From contig OW285187.1 in assembly GCA_935421135.1 (NCBI GenBank), forward strand, positions 22,072,429 to 22,136,428: 64,000 bases of DNA, written 5' to 3'. How positions within the stretch are numbered: position 1 is the stretch's first letter; every line of letters starts with the position of its first letter. Made by a program: the position numbers and the translations under genes. The notes under the pieces were generated by a model. That model saw only the letters and a list, made by a program, of their open reading frames with translations. It was not told the DNA's origin and ran no database searches. This stretch comes from Bugulina stolonifera (lineage: Eukaryota > Bryozoa > Gymnolaemata > Cheilostomatida > Bugulidae). Below are positions 17,251 through 29,200 of this stretch, in pieces.

Positions 17251-19560
17251 CTACTATACTACTGCAGTGGATCTGGTTAACTCCACTCCATTACATTGTA
17301 CATTGTAATGGAATTCCCACTCTAAAGTAGCGATGAACCGATATTTTCATGTGCTAATGGGCATAGTGTTTCAATCTCATATCTTACTGCCAATGGGACA
17401 TATGGCTATATGTTGCAGATATGATGGACAATCTATTCTATTACAGGTGTTACATTGTTGCCAGATGAATGTCCAAAACAGAAACTAAATAAGTTGCTAA
17501 CCATGCGGAATATAGTAATGTGGCACGACCACTCGGATATTGCTGGTAAGTACTGATAGTGAAAATAGAGATCTTCTTTTAATACTTCCAGTGTGTAAGG
17601 CACATGTACTGGATAACTTTACAAAATATTACCAACCCAACTTTGCTATCCACAGGAAAGTATCACTATTTACTCATCACCTGGTTTTCGTACGACGACA
17701 TAGTATAGCACAGATATGGAGGAGATGACTAGTCAAGAGAGACCTCAAGTGAGTAATCCTGCTACTGAAAATCATTGTCTGTTAAGAAAACTATTAGGAG
17801 ATTAATTAAGGGGCATAGAGGGGTCAAAATCCAATAAAAGGTATTTATGACACGTACATGTAGATAGACACCTACCACCAACTAGGGCAATAACACGCAT
17901 GTGTATGTACTGGTAGTGACACATGACCATTTACTATAATAATATAACACAAGCACGTACATATGAAACAATGATGTGTAACGTTGAAGGTGTAAGTAGA
18001 CCACCTGTCCTTATGTGCACAGCAGAAGGTGACATAAACAAACAGTTGAGCCACTATTAGATGGAATTGATGGAGCCTCTGCACAACTTCAAGAATGCAA
18101 TTAGCAGAGTTATCCTATGCTGTAAAGGAAAAGGAGTTATAGACCTATTACTGAACTACATGTATAATAGTTGCAGATTTACCATTTTAGCACAAAACCG
18201 AGAAGTGAAAGGTGCGTAATGCAGATCTAACTTGATAAAGGTGGCCTGCTACTTAGCAAAAAATCTAGAAAATGATGAGGCAAGGAAGCTGTACACCTTA
18301 GTAATGTCCCTGGTGAAGCTACAATGATGCGCAAATATCGCTCAGGGCAATTTTAGGAGCCTACATGTATAATCAAAGCTTTGTCTTTGCACTGAAGTGC
18401 TTTGAGCTTTTCTCTGAACCTCTGTCTAGCACTGCCCTTGCAATGTTCGGCATGCCATTCCACTGCGTGACAGTCTACCTGCCTGAAATGCTGATACTAG
18501 TTAGTGGAAGATCACTGATGGCAGAAAATGCTGATACTAGTTAGTGAAAGATCACTGATGGCAGAAAATGCTGAGAGGCATTTTAACAAACCAAGGTCAG
18601 TTCTATTGCACATTGTTACTTAAAACATATTATACGGTGCATGTACCTACTACCAGTACGGCTATACCAGAATAGATGCCAGTCCAGCTGTCTGCCGGCT
18701 GCTACATGTATAACCTTGTAATTTACTGGTTATCGGTATCTGCCACCAGTCATCTGGCAATCAATTCTAACCATCTGCATTTATTATTATTCTCCAGGCA
18801 GGCAATTAACACTAAGAACATCCAACAGGAAGGCAGACAATATTATCACGAATGCACTCTTTTGCCTGACTGTAGAAAAACAGCGGAATGATTTGCAACC
18901 GTCTCAGTATTGGATAGAGGATGACCTTCAGAAAAGGCTAAAACCTATTTTGGTTGATTCAGGGGCTTTGTACCTAGGAAGAAATGTAATCATATCAAAT
19001 AGGTGTGTTCCTACGTTTTTAAACTATTCATGCCACAAATAAAGCTGAACACAATTTGTAACGTGATTTGATGTGAACCTTTCAAATTTGTCACTAAAAA
19101 TGAAAAACACAACATGCAAACACATTTTTGGTTCAGTTTTTAAACTTGTCCACTGTCCAATCAGAAGTGAATTATTTTGCAGGAGATGGTAATTAGAAAC
19201 CTTCTTTCACCTGTCCCAAGAAGGCATGCCTATACAATGAACGGAATACTTTTTCATACAACAAGCAGAGGTCAGAAATTTGAAGTAATATTGTTGCAGT
19301 TGCTTCTCAAATGGTAAGAAAGTAAAGAATAGAGATTGTTGCATCTAATAGGATATTCTACAAATAGCAATAGAATCAATTACGGCTTTCCTGACAGAAA
19401 CAGTTCCTCAAAATCTTTTGCCTGTGCAGGCAGTTTGTTTGATCTGTCAAGTGTGCAATGGACGTCAGTATGGTGCTTGCATACAGCCATAGTAGCATAC
19501 AAACACCATAAGATTTTATATAACGAAATATTCCTTCACTATTGACAATGTTTTGCTATT
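17251..19560. other. Repeat-rich host DNA without an intact gene
   Basis: The tract contains a WHDHS-type coding fragment (17448-17545), a short direct duplication of about 50 bp at 18489-18570 (phrase TGCTGATACTAGTTAGTG twice), and otherwise AT-rich sequence. No complete ORF or RNA gene is seen. Confidence 0.5.
17448..17545 (+). pseudogene. Exon-like fragment of a repetitive WHDHS-motif coding sequence
   Basis: Between an AG acceptor and a GTAAGT donor, an open frame reads TLLPDECPKQKLNKLL and then VMWHDHSDIAG. The phrase VMWHDHS is familiar from repetitive, transposon-associated proteins in invertebrate genomes. I see no continuing exons with matching frame nearby, so it looks like a relic. 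The family name is uncertain. Confidence 0.35.
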
Positions 19561-20904
19561 TGAGGAGACTGAAGCTGATGCACTCTTCTCCGTCTCTATT
19601 AAGAAAATACTAACCGCTCTAAAGAGCTTTGGAATTAATCAAAAATAAAAACTATAAGCCAACAAATAGCTCGACTCTTAAACAAGATGCTACTGTACTG
19701 ACTACCCCAATTGACATTGCTAACTCAACGAATAATCATTTTACTACAGTTGCAACAAAAACTCTTAAGCATAGCAAACACCTAGCAACTAAACCAAATC
19801 AAACTGAACATGCACAAACTACACAAACAACTCGACCTATCACCCCTATAACTTCAACTGACATCATAGTGTATATAAAAGCACCGCCACCCAACAAGGC
19901 TAATGGCCACGACCAAATATCAGTTCGCATAATTAGATTAGCCTTGCCATTCGTTATAAAACGCATTAAATTGATTATAAACACCGCTATATCTACCTCG
20001 CAGTTTCTAGTTTCATGGAAACTCTCCACCATAACGCCGATTTTCAAAGAAGGTAACCAAAAAATACCTGAAAATTGCCGACCAATTTCTATTTTACCAA
20101 TACTTCCTAAACTACTTGAAAGACACTTAGTAATGCAACTACATAGAGAAATATTTGCAAACAAACTGCTACATCCTCATCAGTCCGGTTTTCGAAAAAA
20201 TTATTGTTGTTATACAACATTACATGCACTGACATCAGACTGGCTAGATGCCAAGTAATCGCTAAAACACACAATAGTTACAATGCTGGACTTTAAAAAA
20301 GCATTTGACTTGGTTGACCACAACTTGTTCATTAAAAAGCTTAGGAACTACCAAATAACAAAACCTTATCAACAATAATTTCCTACTTAAAAAATCGATA
20401 TCAAGCTGTAAAAATTGGGTAAACACTCTCTAAAAAAATGAAAATAACCCATGGAGTCACCCAAGGCTCCATACTTGGCCCCTTTCTTTTTTCACTTTAT
20501 ATAAATGACCTTCTCTACCTACCAAAAGAATCCACCATACATGCCTACCCAGATGATATCCCTATGTATATATAACGTAAACAACCTGCATCGGCGATCA
20601 GTGCCCATGATGCAGATCTTCTGGCTGTTGAGAACTGGTGTACTGAAACTAATATGGTACTCAACACAAAAAATTTGTTTTGTCTTTATATTAAACCTAA
20701 ATGCAACTTTACATTAAACTATAATCTGCCAAAATTCATCATTAACGAAACACCTTTTTAAGAAAAATCAAAGCGCAAACTCCTGGGTATAATGCTGACA
20801 TGTAACTTGACATGGACTGACCACATACAACTTCTCCAAAATAAAATTGCTCCAAACTTACGACTACTCTAGACCATTAATAAACACCCATATAGCGCGT
20901 ATAT

Positions 20905-21760
20905 ACCATGGCCGTAACTATCTAGGCGGCTCAGGCGGCCCTAGCCGCCTGAACTTTTTGTTAAAAGAAGAAAAAATTTAGCTAATATCGGAAGGGATAG
21001 TTACCATGCCCCACATGATATAAACACACTCTAATGAAAATGGTGCTACTATGTGTATCATTATATTGATGGCTAATTTTCGCGTCAAGCCACTGCTGAT
21101 TTGATAGCGTAATTGGTAGAGTGCTTGGTCTTCATGCATAGAGACACGAGTTTGAATCCCACTGAGGGACAATTTTTTTTCATTTTAGTAATTCACTCAA
21201 TTTGTTAGCTATACAATGACAATACTAATCTCATCTGTAAGATAGGATCACTGCATGTGTAATTCTGTATTCAACAATAGGAATTGCCATAAGATTGCAT
21301 GCACAGTGTGCCCACCCACCTCATTTGTTCCGCTTCGAACACTGTTCTTCAGGGTTTAGGAACCCTAAAATACCACTCTCCATCTCTATCCATCAACTAA
21401 ATTTGCACTATTTCCCCTCTTATTAGTGTGTGTACATTTTTAGGCCTAAGTCATGCAGTGATGTAAAGGACTACAATGGTATGTCATGGCCAAACCAAAC
21501 AAAGAAACACTATTTTGCAGTATACTAATTTGAAGTTTACTATTTGCAGATTACTATGCAACATTTTGTACTTTTGTACCATCACGTATAGCTCAAATAT
21601 GCGTCAAAACGGCTGTTTTTGTGTGAATTTTCAAAAACTTTTTTGTGGGAGGTGCCCCACCCTCCTTCCCCCATCCCGCTCACACCCTCCCCACACCGCT
21701 ACTGTTAGCCAGTCCAATTTTGGCCGCCTCAACTTTTTCAGGAAAGTTACCCCCCTGTAT
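20905..21760. mobile_element. Insertion splitting the LINE remnant
   Basis: LINE homology stops near 20905 and resumes near 21760. The inserted tract starts with a GGCCGTAACT phrase and ends with AGTTACCCCCCTG, a loose inverted pair similar to the termini of the element at 22998-24437. It includes a palindrome (GGCGGCTCAGG...CCTAGCCGCC, about 20927-20949) and a tRNA-like segment at 21098-21170. Boundaries are approximate and no clean target duplication was found. Confidence 0.5.
21098..21170 (+). repeat. tRNA-like segment (tRNA-derived SINE head or tRNA pseudogene)
   Basis: A box A-like stretch TAGCGTAATTGGTAGAG (21104-21120) and a box B-like GAGTTTGAATCCC (about 21148-21160) have tRNA spacing, and a T-rich run follows. 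The anticodon stem does not pair well and no acceptor stem is convincing, so a functional tRNA gene is unlikely. Confidence 0.5.
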
Positions 21761-23037
21761 ACTACTACAATTCATCCATATTTCACACAAAATCTAACAC
21801 TATAGTATAACTTGACTGCCAAATAGATCACTGACCGACTATACAACACACAGAAACAAGCCCTCAGACTCATTGATAGCACGAAACTAACTGACAAAAT
21901 TCTTACACAGAAAATTGCCGACAACATAAAATTTTCACACTTTCACAACTTGCAGCCTTTCACACAACTTTACTAGCCCACACCATAGCTCACAAAACAG
22001 CCCCTTCATACATCAAAATTCAATTTTTCATTATGTGATAATACCAAGTCCAGTACAGGTTTACTTATTCCCAGTAACTACCACCACAATGAACTTAAAC
22101 CACTACTATTCAATATTTGCAAAATAGTATTGTTCATCCTATTTCAGTAAGATTGATGTGTTGCTTGTCTTTGGAAACCTAGTTGCTACCAAGAAAACAC
22201 TCTCCTTCATTTTGTAGCTTACGTATGTATGCTGGGAATTTTGGAAGCACTCAAGCGTTAATATAAACTGTGCCACAGAGATAGCCAGGGGCGGATATAG
22301 GAAAAATTTCAACACCAGCCTATTTTCAAGAAATCATGGATTTCACATGTCTGAGTGTGAAACATGCAGAGATGTGTGCAAGTTTTATTTTGGAGACTCA
22401 AGTTTTCATGGCCAACTCTTAGTTGTGACTCTTCAAGTTACAAGTCAATTCTTTCAATGACAGATCAAAACTTTCAAGTTACAAGTTAAATATTTACATG
22501 TCCCCAGAAACTCAAGTTTTTGTCAAGTTATCCAAGTTAACTACAAGCGAGTTTCAATTCAATTCTTTTCTTGTTTAACTCGAGTCTTTTTATAGAGTTA
22601 TTGAGTTATTGTTTAGCTTATGGTGAAAAATGGTGTTAGAAGTTCAAATTTCAAAGCAAAATGTCACAGTTTTAGTGTAAAATGCTTTATAATTGTGGTT
22701 GTGGTTGGTGGTTATAACTGTGGTTATTTCTATTCATTACAATTCACAACTGCCCAATGAAAACTCGAGTTATTGAATATTTCAGCATAATGATGTGTGA
22801 GTTGAGAGTCTTTGATCATAGCCATAATTGAATTACAATTCAAGTTACAAGTTTTTGACAGCTGTATATTCAAGTTACGAGTCTTTATAATAAGCCATAA
22901 AATGTTGCTTGAATTAACTCTGTCTGGCATCTCTGGAAACATGAACATGTATTGGTAGTCTACACAAATAAAATGACTATTACAACACTATACAATGCAG
23001 GGGCGTAACTTTTGAAAAATTTTTGGGGTGGCTAGAA

Positions 23038-23155
23038 GTCGGGTGTCTATGCAGGCCATCGGCCTGCCCGAGCGCGGAGCGCGAGAGCGGGGTGGGTGCG
23101 GGAGGGGCGCAGCGCCCTCCCGCAAGGGGGGTCCGGGGGTCTCCCCCGGAAAAAA
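23038..23155. repeat. GC-rich palindrome cluster
   Basis: This strikingly GC-rich island sits in AT-rich DNA. It has several small palindromes: GGCCATCGGCC, GCGCGGAGCGCG, GGAGGGGCGCAGCGCCCTCC and CCGGGGGTCTCCCCCGG. It lies just inside the left end of the nested element and is probably its subterminal region. GC content and hairpins could make it hard to replicate or sequence. Confidence 0.65.
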
Positions 23156-23712
23156 ATTAGAAAATTACTACCTAGATATGCAATTTCGGGACGTTTAAGG
23201 TGTAAAATTACTGCTCAAAATAATTGGATATTATATAATTATGTATAGTCAAGTAAATCAAAGTAGCACAAAACAGTTGAAATTTTTCACGCTGTGATAC
23301 ATTAAACTGAGCTTTTCATAAACAGATATAGAACAAGTTTGAGCGCTGAAACAATATAGGCTAAATTGGTTCTCTAAGTAATTATTCCTCACTGCTAAAG
23401 CTTCACTAGAAATTAGACCTATATTATCTCAACTAGGCCACCTTAAGCACACTAGATCTGACATTACTAGTACTGACTAGTCTACTTAAACTACTGACCA
23501 GGATACTATCATGATACAAAATAAAAATACAGAAACAAAAAAAATAATAAACGGGTAAGCCTGCTAACACTAGCACCAAAAGATTTTGAGTTTTCATTCT
23601 CCAGAAAAAATATTTTTTCCTACACTGACAAGAATAAGAATAGAATCAATTAATTAAATAATACAATATATATTAATATTATTATTATAATTCATTATAA
23701 TAATAATAATTA

Positions 23713-23904
23713 TTGGTGGCTACATGAGTGGGGTTTTGATATTATTAAAAATCGATATTAATAAAATATAATAATAATAAATTAATATCATATTTGTATT
23801 AATTAATATTTATATAATTATTATATAAACATCAATTTATTATTATTATATTTTATTAATATCGATTTTTAATAATATCAAAACCCCACTCATGTAGCCA
23901 CCAA
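23713..23904. repeat. Perfect 71-bp inverted repeat with 50-bp AT-rich loop
   Basis: Arms 23713-23783 and 23834-23904 are exact reverse complements by eye, beginning TTGGTGGCTACATGAG. The loop is almost pure A/T. It looks like a fold-back MITE or a recent palindromic duplication. Flanks do not show an obvious target duplication. Confidence 0.8.
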
Positions 23905-24789
23905 ATCCAGCAATAAGTTTTGCTCACATACATGCTAACAATCTACTTGGAAGCCTATACAATGTTCATCTTTTTATTGGAGGACGGAGGTTGTAAAGAA
24001 GCAGTTATAACTTGAAAAGTAGCAACAAGTCATTTGGTCTGTACGGAAAATTCCAAGTTATGTAGCTTGAGATTAAAGTAATTCATGGAGCCGGTTTGGC
24101 TTTATATTCAATATAGTCTACATATTATGCAACTGCAACTATAAGTAGCTACAAACCTTGGGCTAATCACCCTGATTGTAAATAATGATTGGCTATTTCT
24201 AGTAATCCGATGATTTGATTGGTTTGTGGAAAAGTAGCGTGTCGCATAAACTATATTCTATACTACATCCTTAGAAATACGTAGTAAGGAAAACTTTACC
24301 GCGGCCATAGGAGAAGATAACTCTATGGCCGCCGTAGAATTGATACCCCTGAATTCAAAAACACCATTTTTGGGCCACTTTATTTTGAAATTTAGGGGCG
24401 GCCATGCCGCTCTGCCGCCCCTAACGTTACGGCCCTGCAATGACTGTACTGCTTGAGCAAGTAAATAGAAAATGAATTGAAGCCTGGACATGCATAGTAT
24501 TAATAGTTTACAGAGCACAGCTAGTATTGAATGATTGATTGAACACACGCCTAAGTGGGTGCCTGTGGGTGCCTATAGCCGCCCCTGGACTATGGAATAG
24601 CCCTGAAAGGATTAGTATTTTATTTTAAAATAAGCTGAGTGGGGAAAAAATTGACTAGAACACCAGCCTTCTGATCTGGAGTCGCTGATGTTTTTACAGG
24701 GTTGAACTAGTACATAATGTCATTGCCCCATCCTCTCTCATTCAAATGCTGTTGCTTTTCAGCTACCTATAGCCACCCCTGGAGATAGC

Positions 24790-26282
24790 CATAGTGCCTG
24801 CAACTCATTGCAGGCATTGCCTGTAACTTTCTTGTTTATCACTGTACACAAGAGCTATTTATAGATTGACAGTGACTCAATAAGATTTACTTGGCTATTT
24901 CATGCTGTAGCCTACCTATGTACTCAATGCTGACTGGAGGTCATAATAGCCAATATTCAAATGTGTTTATCTTGGCTGCCACTAGGTTTACAAAGACAAA
25001 CAGCACATCAATCTTAATGAAATAAGATGAACAATATTATTTGCAAATATTGAATGGTGCGACAGTAGTAGTTTAAACTGTCAATACTAAAGCAATTCAA
25101 CCTACTCCCTAAACGTATTGGATTACTATTAAAACTTCCTTTCCGAAAATTAATAAGTAGACCTGCTTAATAATCTTGATAAAGTGTAGGTAACATAAAA
25201 GATATAACACAATGACAATGAGTTTCTTATATTTCCCTTTATTATCTTCTTTGTCATGATGCAAATGCTAACATTACATCATCTCCATTTCATTACATTC
25301 TACTTCTAGTCTCCTATATGTGCATAGCTTATATACAGCTGATAGTATGGTAAATGTATGTACAATATACAAACTTTACATATCATTCCTAATATTTTAT
25401 TAAATGAAATGCATTAACATACTAATATCAGCATAATGGTTCACATTTTAAGGCTACAATTGTTAGTGTATATATTGTGGTATGTATGTTACATGTATGT
25501 ATAAATTGTACACTGAATAAAAATATTATTCTCTGTACACATTTGTTTTCTCTCTTTTGGCACTGTCACATTCCTTTTTTTCTTTTTTTTCTGTTCTCAT
25601 TTTCTTGCTGTATAGCTCCTTTTGTTCTCCTTTTTAGGTACTTGTGCAAGAGCATGAAAAACATGCAAAAGTTTTCAATATGAAAAACAAAAACATGATG
25701 CTGAGATTTCTTGCATGTACACTATATTATATTGCACATTAAATAAAGTTATATATATATAATATGCCTGTGGAGCTACAACTGGTCAGGGTTTGGGTGA
25801 AAACATTTAGGATAGTAGTAACATGATGGAGTGAAGGAGGGGCATCTCCAGAAGTGTGTAATATGCAACTTTTATTGTACCATAGGCCGATCAATTGACA
25901 TAGCTGGTAAGTGTATCATCTAAATCCTGAAAACTTTCCAATTATGATAGTAGTTACTACCGTAAATGCAGTTCAATGCGCATAGACAGGTCTTATTGTG
26001 TCAATATGTGATGAAGAAATTTCAACCCATCTTTTGATTATAATGTTACCAGAAACTAGGGAAACAAGGCAGTGATATAAGACTGTAATATTAATAAATA
26101 CATTAATAGTCCATTGTTGCTAATAGGTGTTATAGGACATGACCATTGTTGTATTATTATAAAATGTCTCGTTATGTCATTGAGGTTTTTTAACTAACTT
26201 CATAATTATTTATTTTAATTTTTATCGGTATATTATTTAGTGATATCAATGGTGCTGACTTCACCATACAAGGTTGGTGAAA
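24790..26282. other. Upstream region of the SLC9C gene
   Basis: AT-rich with no credible coding region. A plus-strand open frame near 25477-25683 is pyrimidine-tract driven and shows no homology I recognise. The promoter of the exchanger gene should lie here, but no TATA or initiator can be pinned down. Confidence 0.4.
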
Positions 26283-29200
26283 ATGGTTGATAATTTGGAG
26301 AAGGTGCCTTCTCACAAGGTATCCGCCCTTACCAATTACACACACCGAGATGAACACCATGATATCGGCCATTCTGGATCCACAATTCTATTCATATTTG
26401 TATCTTGTCTGTTTGGAGGTATGAAATATAGCAAACTGAGTAGTACCATATTGTATTTCTAATGTGCTATTTCTTGAAGCTTTCAACTTTTTTATGCTAA
26501 ATCTGGTAGATTAATATGATTAGCTGCAAATAATACTTCACAACTCTATAGTTAGTGACTCGTGGTTAATTTGTCAGCACAACTTGTGCAAGTTGTGTAT
26601 TGAGCAGTAATGTTTCTAGTTGTAAAATTTTTACTGCTAGATGTCTCAATCTTTAACATGTTTATCATTCAAAGGTGGGATTGTAGTGGGTTGCCGGTAA
26701 ATGAACCTACTTTTACATCCCCGCATAACTGGCTAGATGTTGCAGATGCCCCTAAATTCAGAGGATGCTGCCACTCAAGAAAGCATGTCAAAACCTTTAC
26801 AGCGCTTGTAGGTTGTTTTACATGAAACTTTTTCGTCTCATATGTTGTGGCTATAGTATTACTTGAAGGCAGTGTGTAGTTAGATGCAACTTGTATGTTC
26901 CAGCCGTGATAAGGAGTCTGCTCAAGGATACGAATCTACCATTCACAGTGTTCATATTTATCCTGGGTTGTGCTCTGGGCATCCTCTCCGTCCTCATAGA
27001 TAGTGTCAGTGCATTTACTCTGCTTGCCACTCTAGATCCACATCTTATGCTACATATATTCCTACCTGTTCTGGTTTTCGACTCAGCCTATGCCTTGGAG
27101 CTTCACACTTTAATCAAATCCTTCTCGCAAGTGGTGATTCTAGCCGTTCCTGGTTTCAGTAAGTGATGACCTACTTTTAATTTTATAGCTCATGATAAGA
27201 ACTTATATCTATGTTTCATTTTCTTCAAAAGCTTTAATCAAATTGTTAATTAATAGGATCAACAGCATTAATTGTCAAAATATGCCGGTTTAGCTGCTTT
27301 TTCTGCTGCTAACTATTAACTAGTAACAGGATTGTTTTACCTTTTTAGTGTCTCAGGAAAACACCCTTCCCGATCATGGAAAAAGCCAAAAAATACTTAT
27401 TTTTAATGTCACATTTTGTGGAACAATTTTGCAAGAAGTGCATGCTCCCTATTAGTTTTGTGAACTTCACTTGCTCCATGTACAGTATGTTCAAACATCT
27501 GTCGTTGCAAGCATTTATTATATAAGCACATACAGAAGCAGACTGCGTCATGTAGAAACATACCAAAGCGGGCTACATGTTGTTTATGATATGCACATTT
27601 TACAGTGCTGAACGCGTTTCTCAGCGGAGTCTTGGTGCGGTATGTATTTCCATACAACTGGCCTTGGTCAGTTTCAATGGCGTTTGGCACAACCATCAGT
27701 GCTACAGATCCATTGGCTGTTGTATCCACACTCAAAGAGCTAGGTAATACTATAATATTTTACATTACAGAATATTATATTATACTATTAATGACATGCA
27801 TTTCATTTGTCTCTTGCTTTGAAAGATAAACAGCTGGTTCACAAACAGTTTATGCAAATGAATTTCTACAGTTGAATACTGCTTTTTTACCAAATCCAAG
27901 CCCTTCGCATACTTGGCCCTCGGCACCCGTATGTAAATAAGCACTAAAACATTACAGTACTTGTTTGTCCAGCAACTTATTTGATCAGTGCTAACTAATT
28001 TGCTCTGAAAGCACTGAAGTTGTGACAATTGAACAGTTTAAAATAATGACTAAATACGGGTATTGGGAATTACCGATCACTCATTACTTTTTGAACCATC
28101 TGTTTTATCTTCCACTTAGGAACTGATAAAAAGTTGGCCATATTGTTAGAAGGAGAATCTCTACTAAATGATGGTGCAGCTCTGGTTTTCTTTACTATAT
28201 TTCTGCAGATGGCAAGAGGAGACTATGAAAGTTCTAGTGGTAAGCTGTTGCACATGTATATGACAAATCTTTGTACCTCCTAATATATTCTTTAAGTAAT
28301 TATAATATGAACATGGGTTTTGAAAGTTGCGATGCTCATGCTTTTTTCTCACCTATACGGTCGTAGTCCTAGTTCGGAAACCGTCCTGCAGGCTACCAAA
28401 CGGAATCAAGGAGTGTCATCCGACTCTGTCTTCTGTGTCATCAAAAAGAAGGTTCCAACGCATCAAGTCAGCATCTATGTCGCCTATCCAACTGCATCTT
28501 GGTCTCATAGTAATTTCCTTTCTGGCCTCACGGATAATATCTTCGTCATCATTCCTACACTTCAGTTCTAATATCTGTATCTAATATCTATTATCTTCCT
28601 ACCTTATACCATGTATTCCATAGCTGATATAAAGGTTTACCTATATGTAGACTATGGTTGTACATATATTTAGAAACCGGGGCAGTGGTCACCCTCTTTT
28701 TCATTAGAGTATTGTTTGGTGGAACACTTCTGGGCTATGTAATGGGAAAGATCTGCTCCGCATGGCTTGCCAAGATATTCAACGATGCAGTGATTGAGAC
28801 ACTAATTACTATAGCTTTTCCTTACATCACATACTTCATTGGTGAGTCATTACCTTATATTACATATTTCATTGGTGAGTCATTCCCCTACATTACATAT
28901 TCATTGGTGAATCATTTCTCAACATTACATACTCCATTGGTGAATCACCTCTCTTCAATGGATAAAATGTACTTCCTTCGCAAACCTTCCCCTTATATTA
29001 CATACTAGCCACAAGTAGTGGATGTCTCTCCATCTCAGGAAATGTTCATAGAAACAATCATGCATGTACATGGCTGTAATTTTCTTGTGCCATTCACTTT
29101 CCTCTCTTGATTTAATAGTACAACTAGCCCTGTGCTAAATACCTGTCTGCTTTCAGCCGAAGCAGTGTTTGGGGTGTCAGGTGTGCTGGCAGTGGTTGTG

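Larger units (their letters stand above)
19560..22150 (+). mobile_element. Decayed non-LTR retrotransposon (reverse transcriptase remnant)
   Basis: The frame at 19629-20258 reads as an RT N-terminal half: KANGHDQIS near the start, WKLSTITPIFKEGN, ENCRPISILPILPKLLER and HQSGFRKN. After a stop at 20256-20258 and frameshifts, the relic continues with DFKKAFDLVDHN (about 20287-20322), GVTQGSILGPFLFSLYINDL (about 20454-20512) and a degenerate catalytic box AYPDD in place of YADD/FADD (about 20540-20555). Further relic (QKQALRLIDSTKLTDKIL) appears at about 21850-21905, after an unrelated insertion. It is dead and of CR1/Jockey-like type; the exact clade is not assigned. Confidence 0.8.
22998..24437. 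mobile_element. Nested TIR element inside the hAT-like composite
   Basis: It begins CAGGGGCGTAACTT and ends AACGTTACGGCCCTG, an imperfect inverted pair. CAATG flanks it on both sides (22993-22997 and 24438-24442), and the interrupted host sequence is continuous in the related copy near 61092-61110. It holds a GC-rich palindromic block and a perfect 71-bp inverted repeat. No coding capacity is seen. Confidence 0.6.
22286..24781. mobile_element. Composite hAT-like non-autonomous element with 8-bp target duplication
   Basis: The left end CAGGGGCGGATATAGG (22286-22301) and right end CCTATAGCCACCCCTG (24766-24781) are imperfect inverted repeats. They are flanked by identical 8-bp direct repeats GAGATAGC at 22278-22285 and 24782-24789, a hAT hallmark. 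No transposase is visible. The element contains a nested insertion (22998-24437), and an internal copy of the family's right end lies at 24571-24587. Compared with the 300-bp copy at 60949-61248, it has gained extra sequence (about 22360-22935 and 24588-24781). Confidence 0.75.

Noticed and set aside
21098..21170. Possible tRNA gene on the plus strand
   Set aside because: Box B deviates and the stems fail; it sits inside a transposon insertion.
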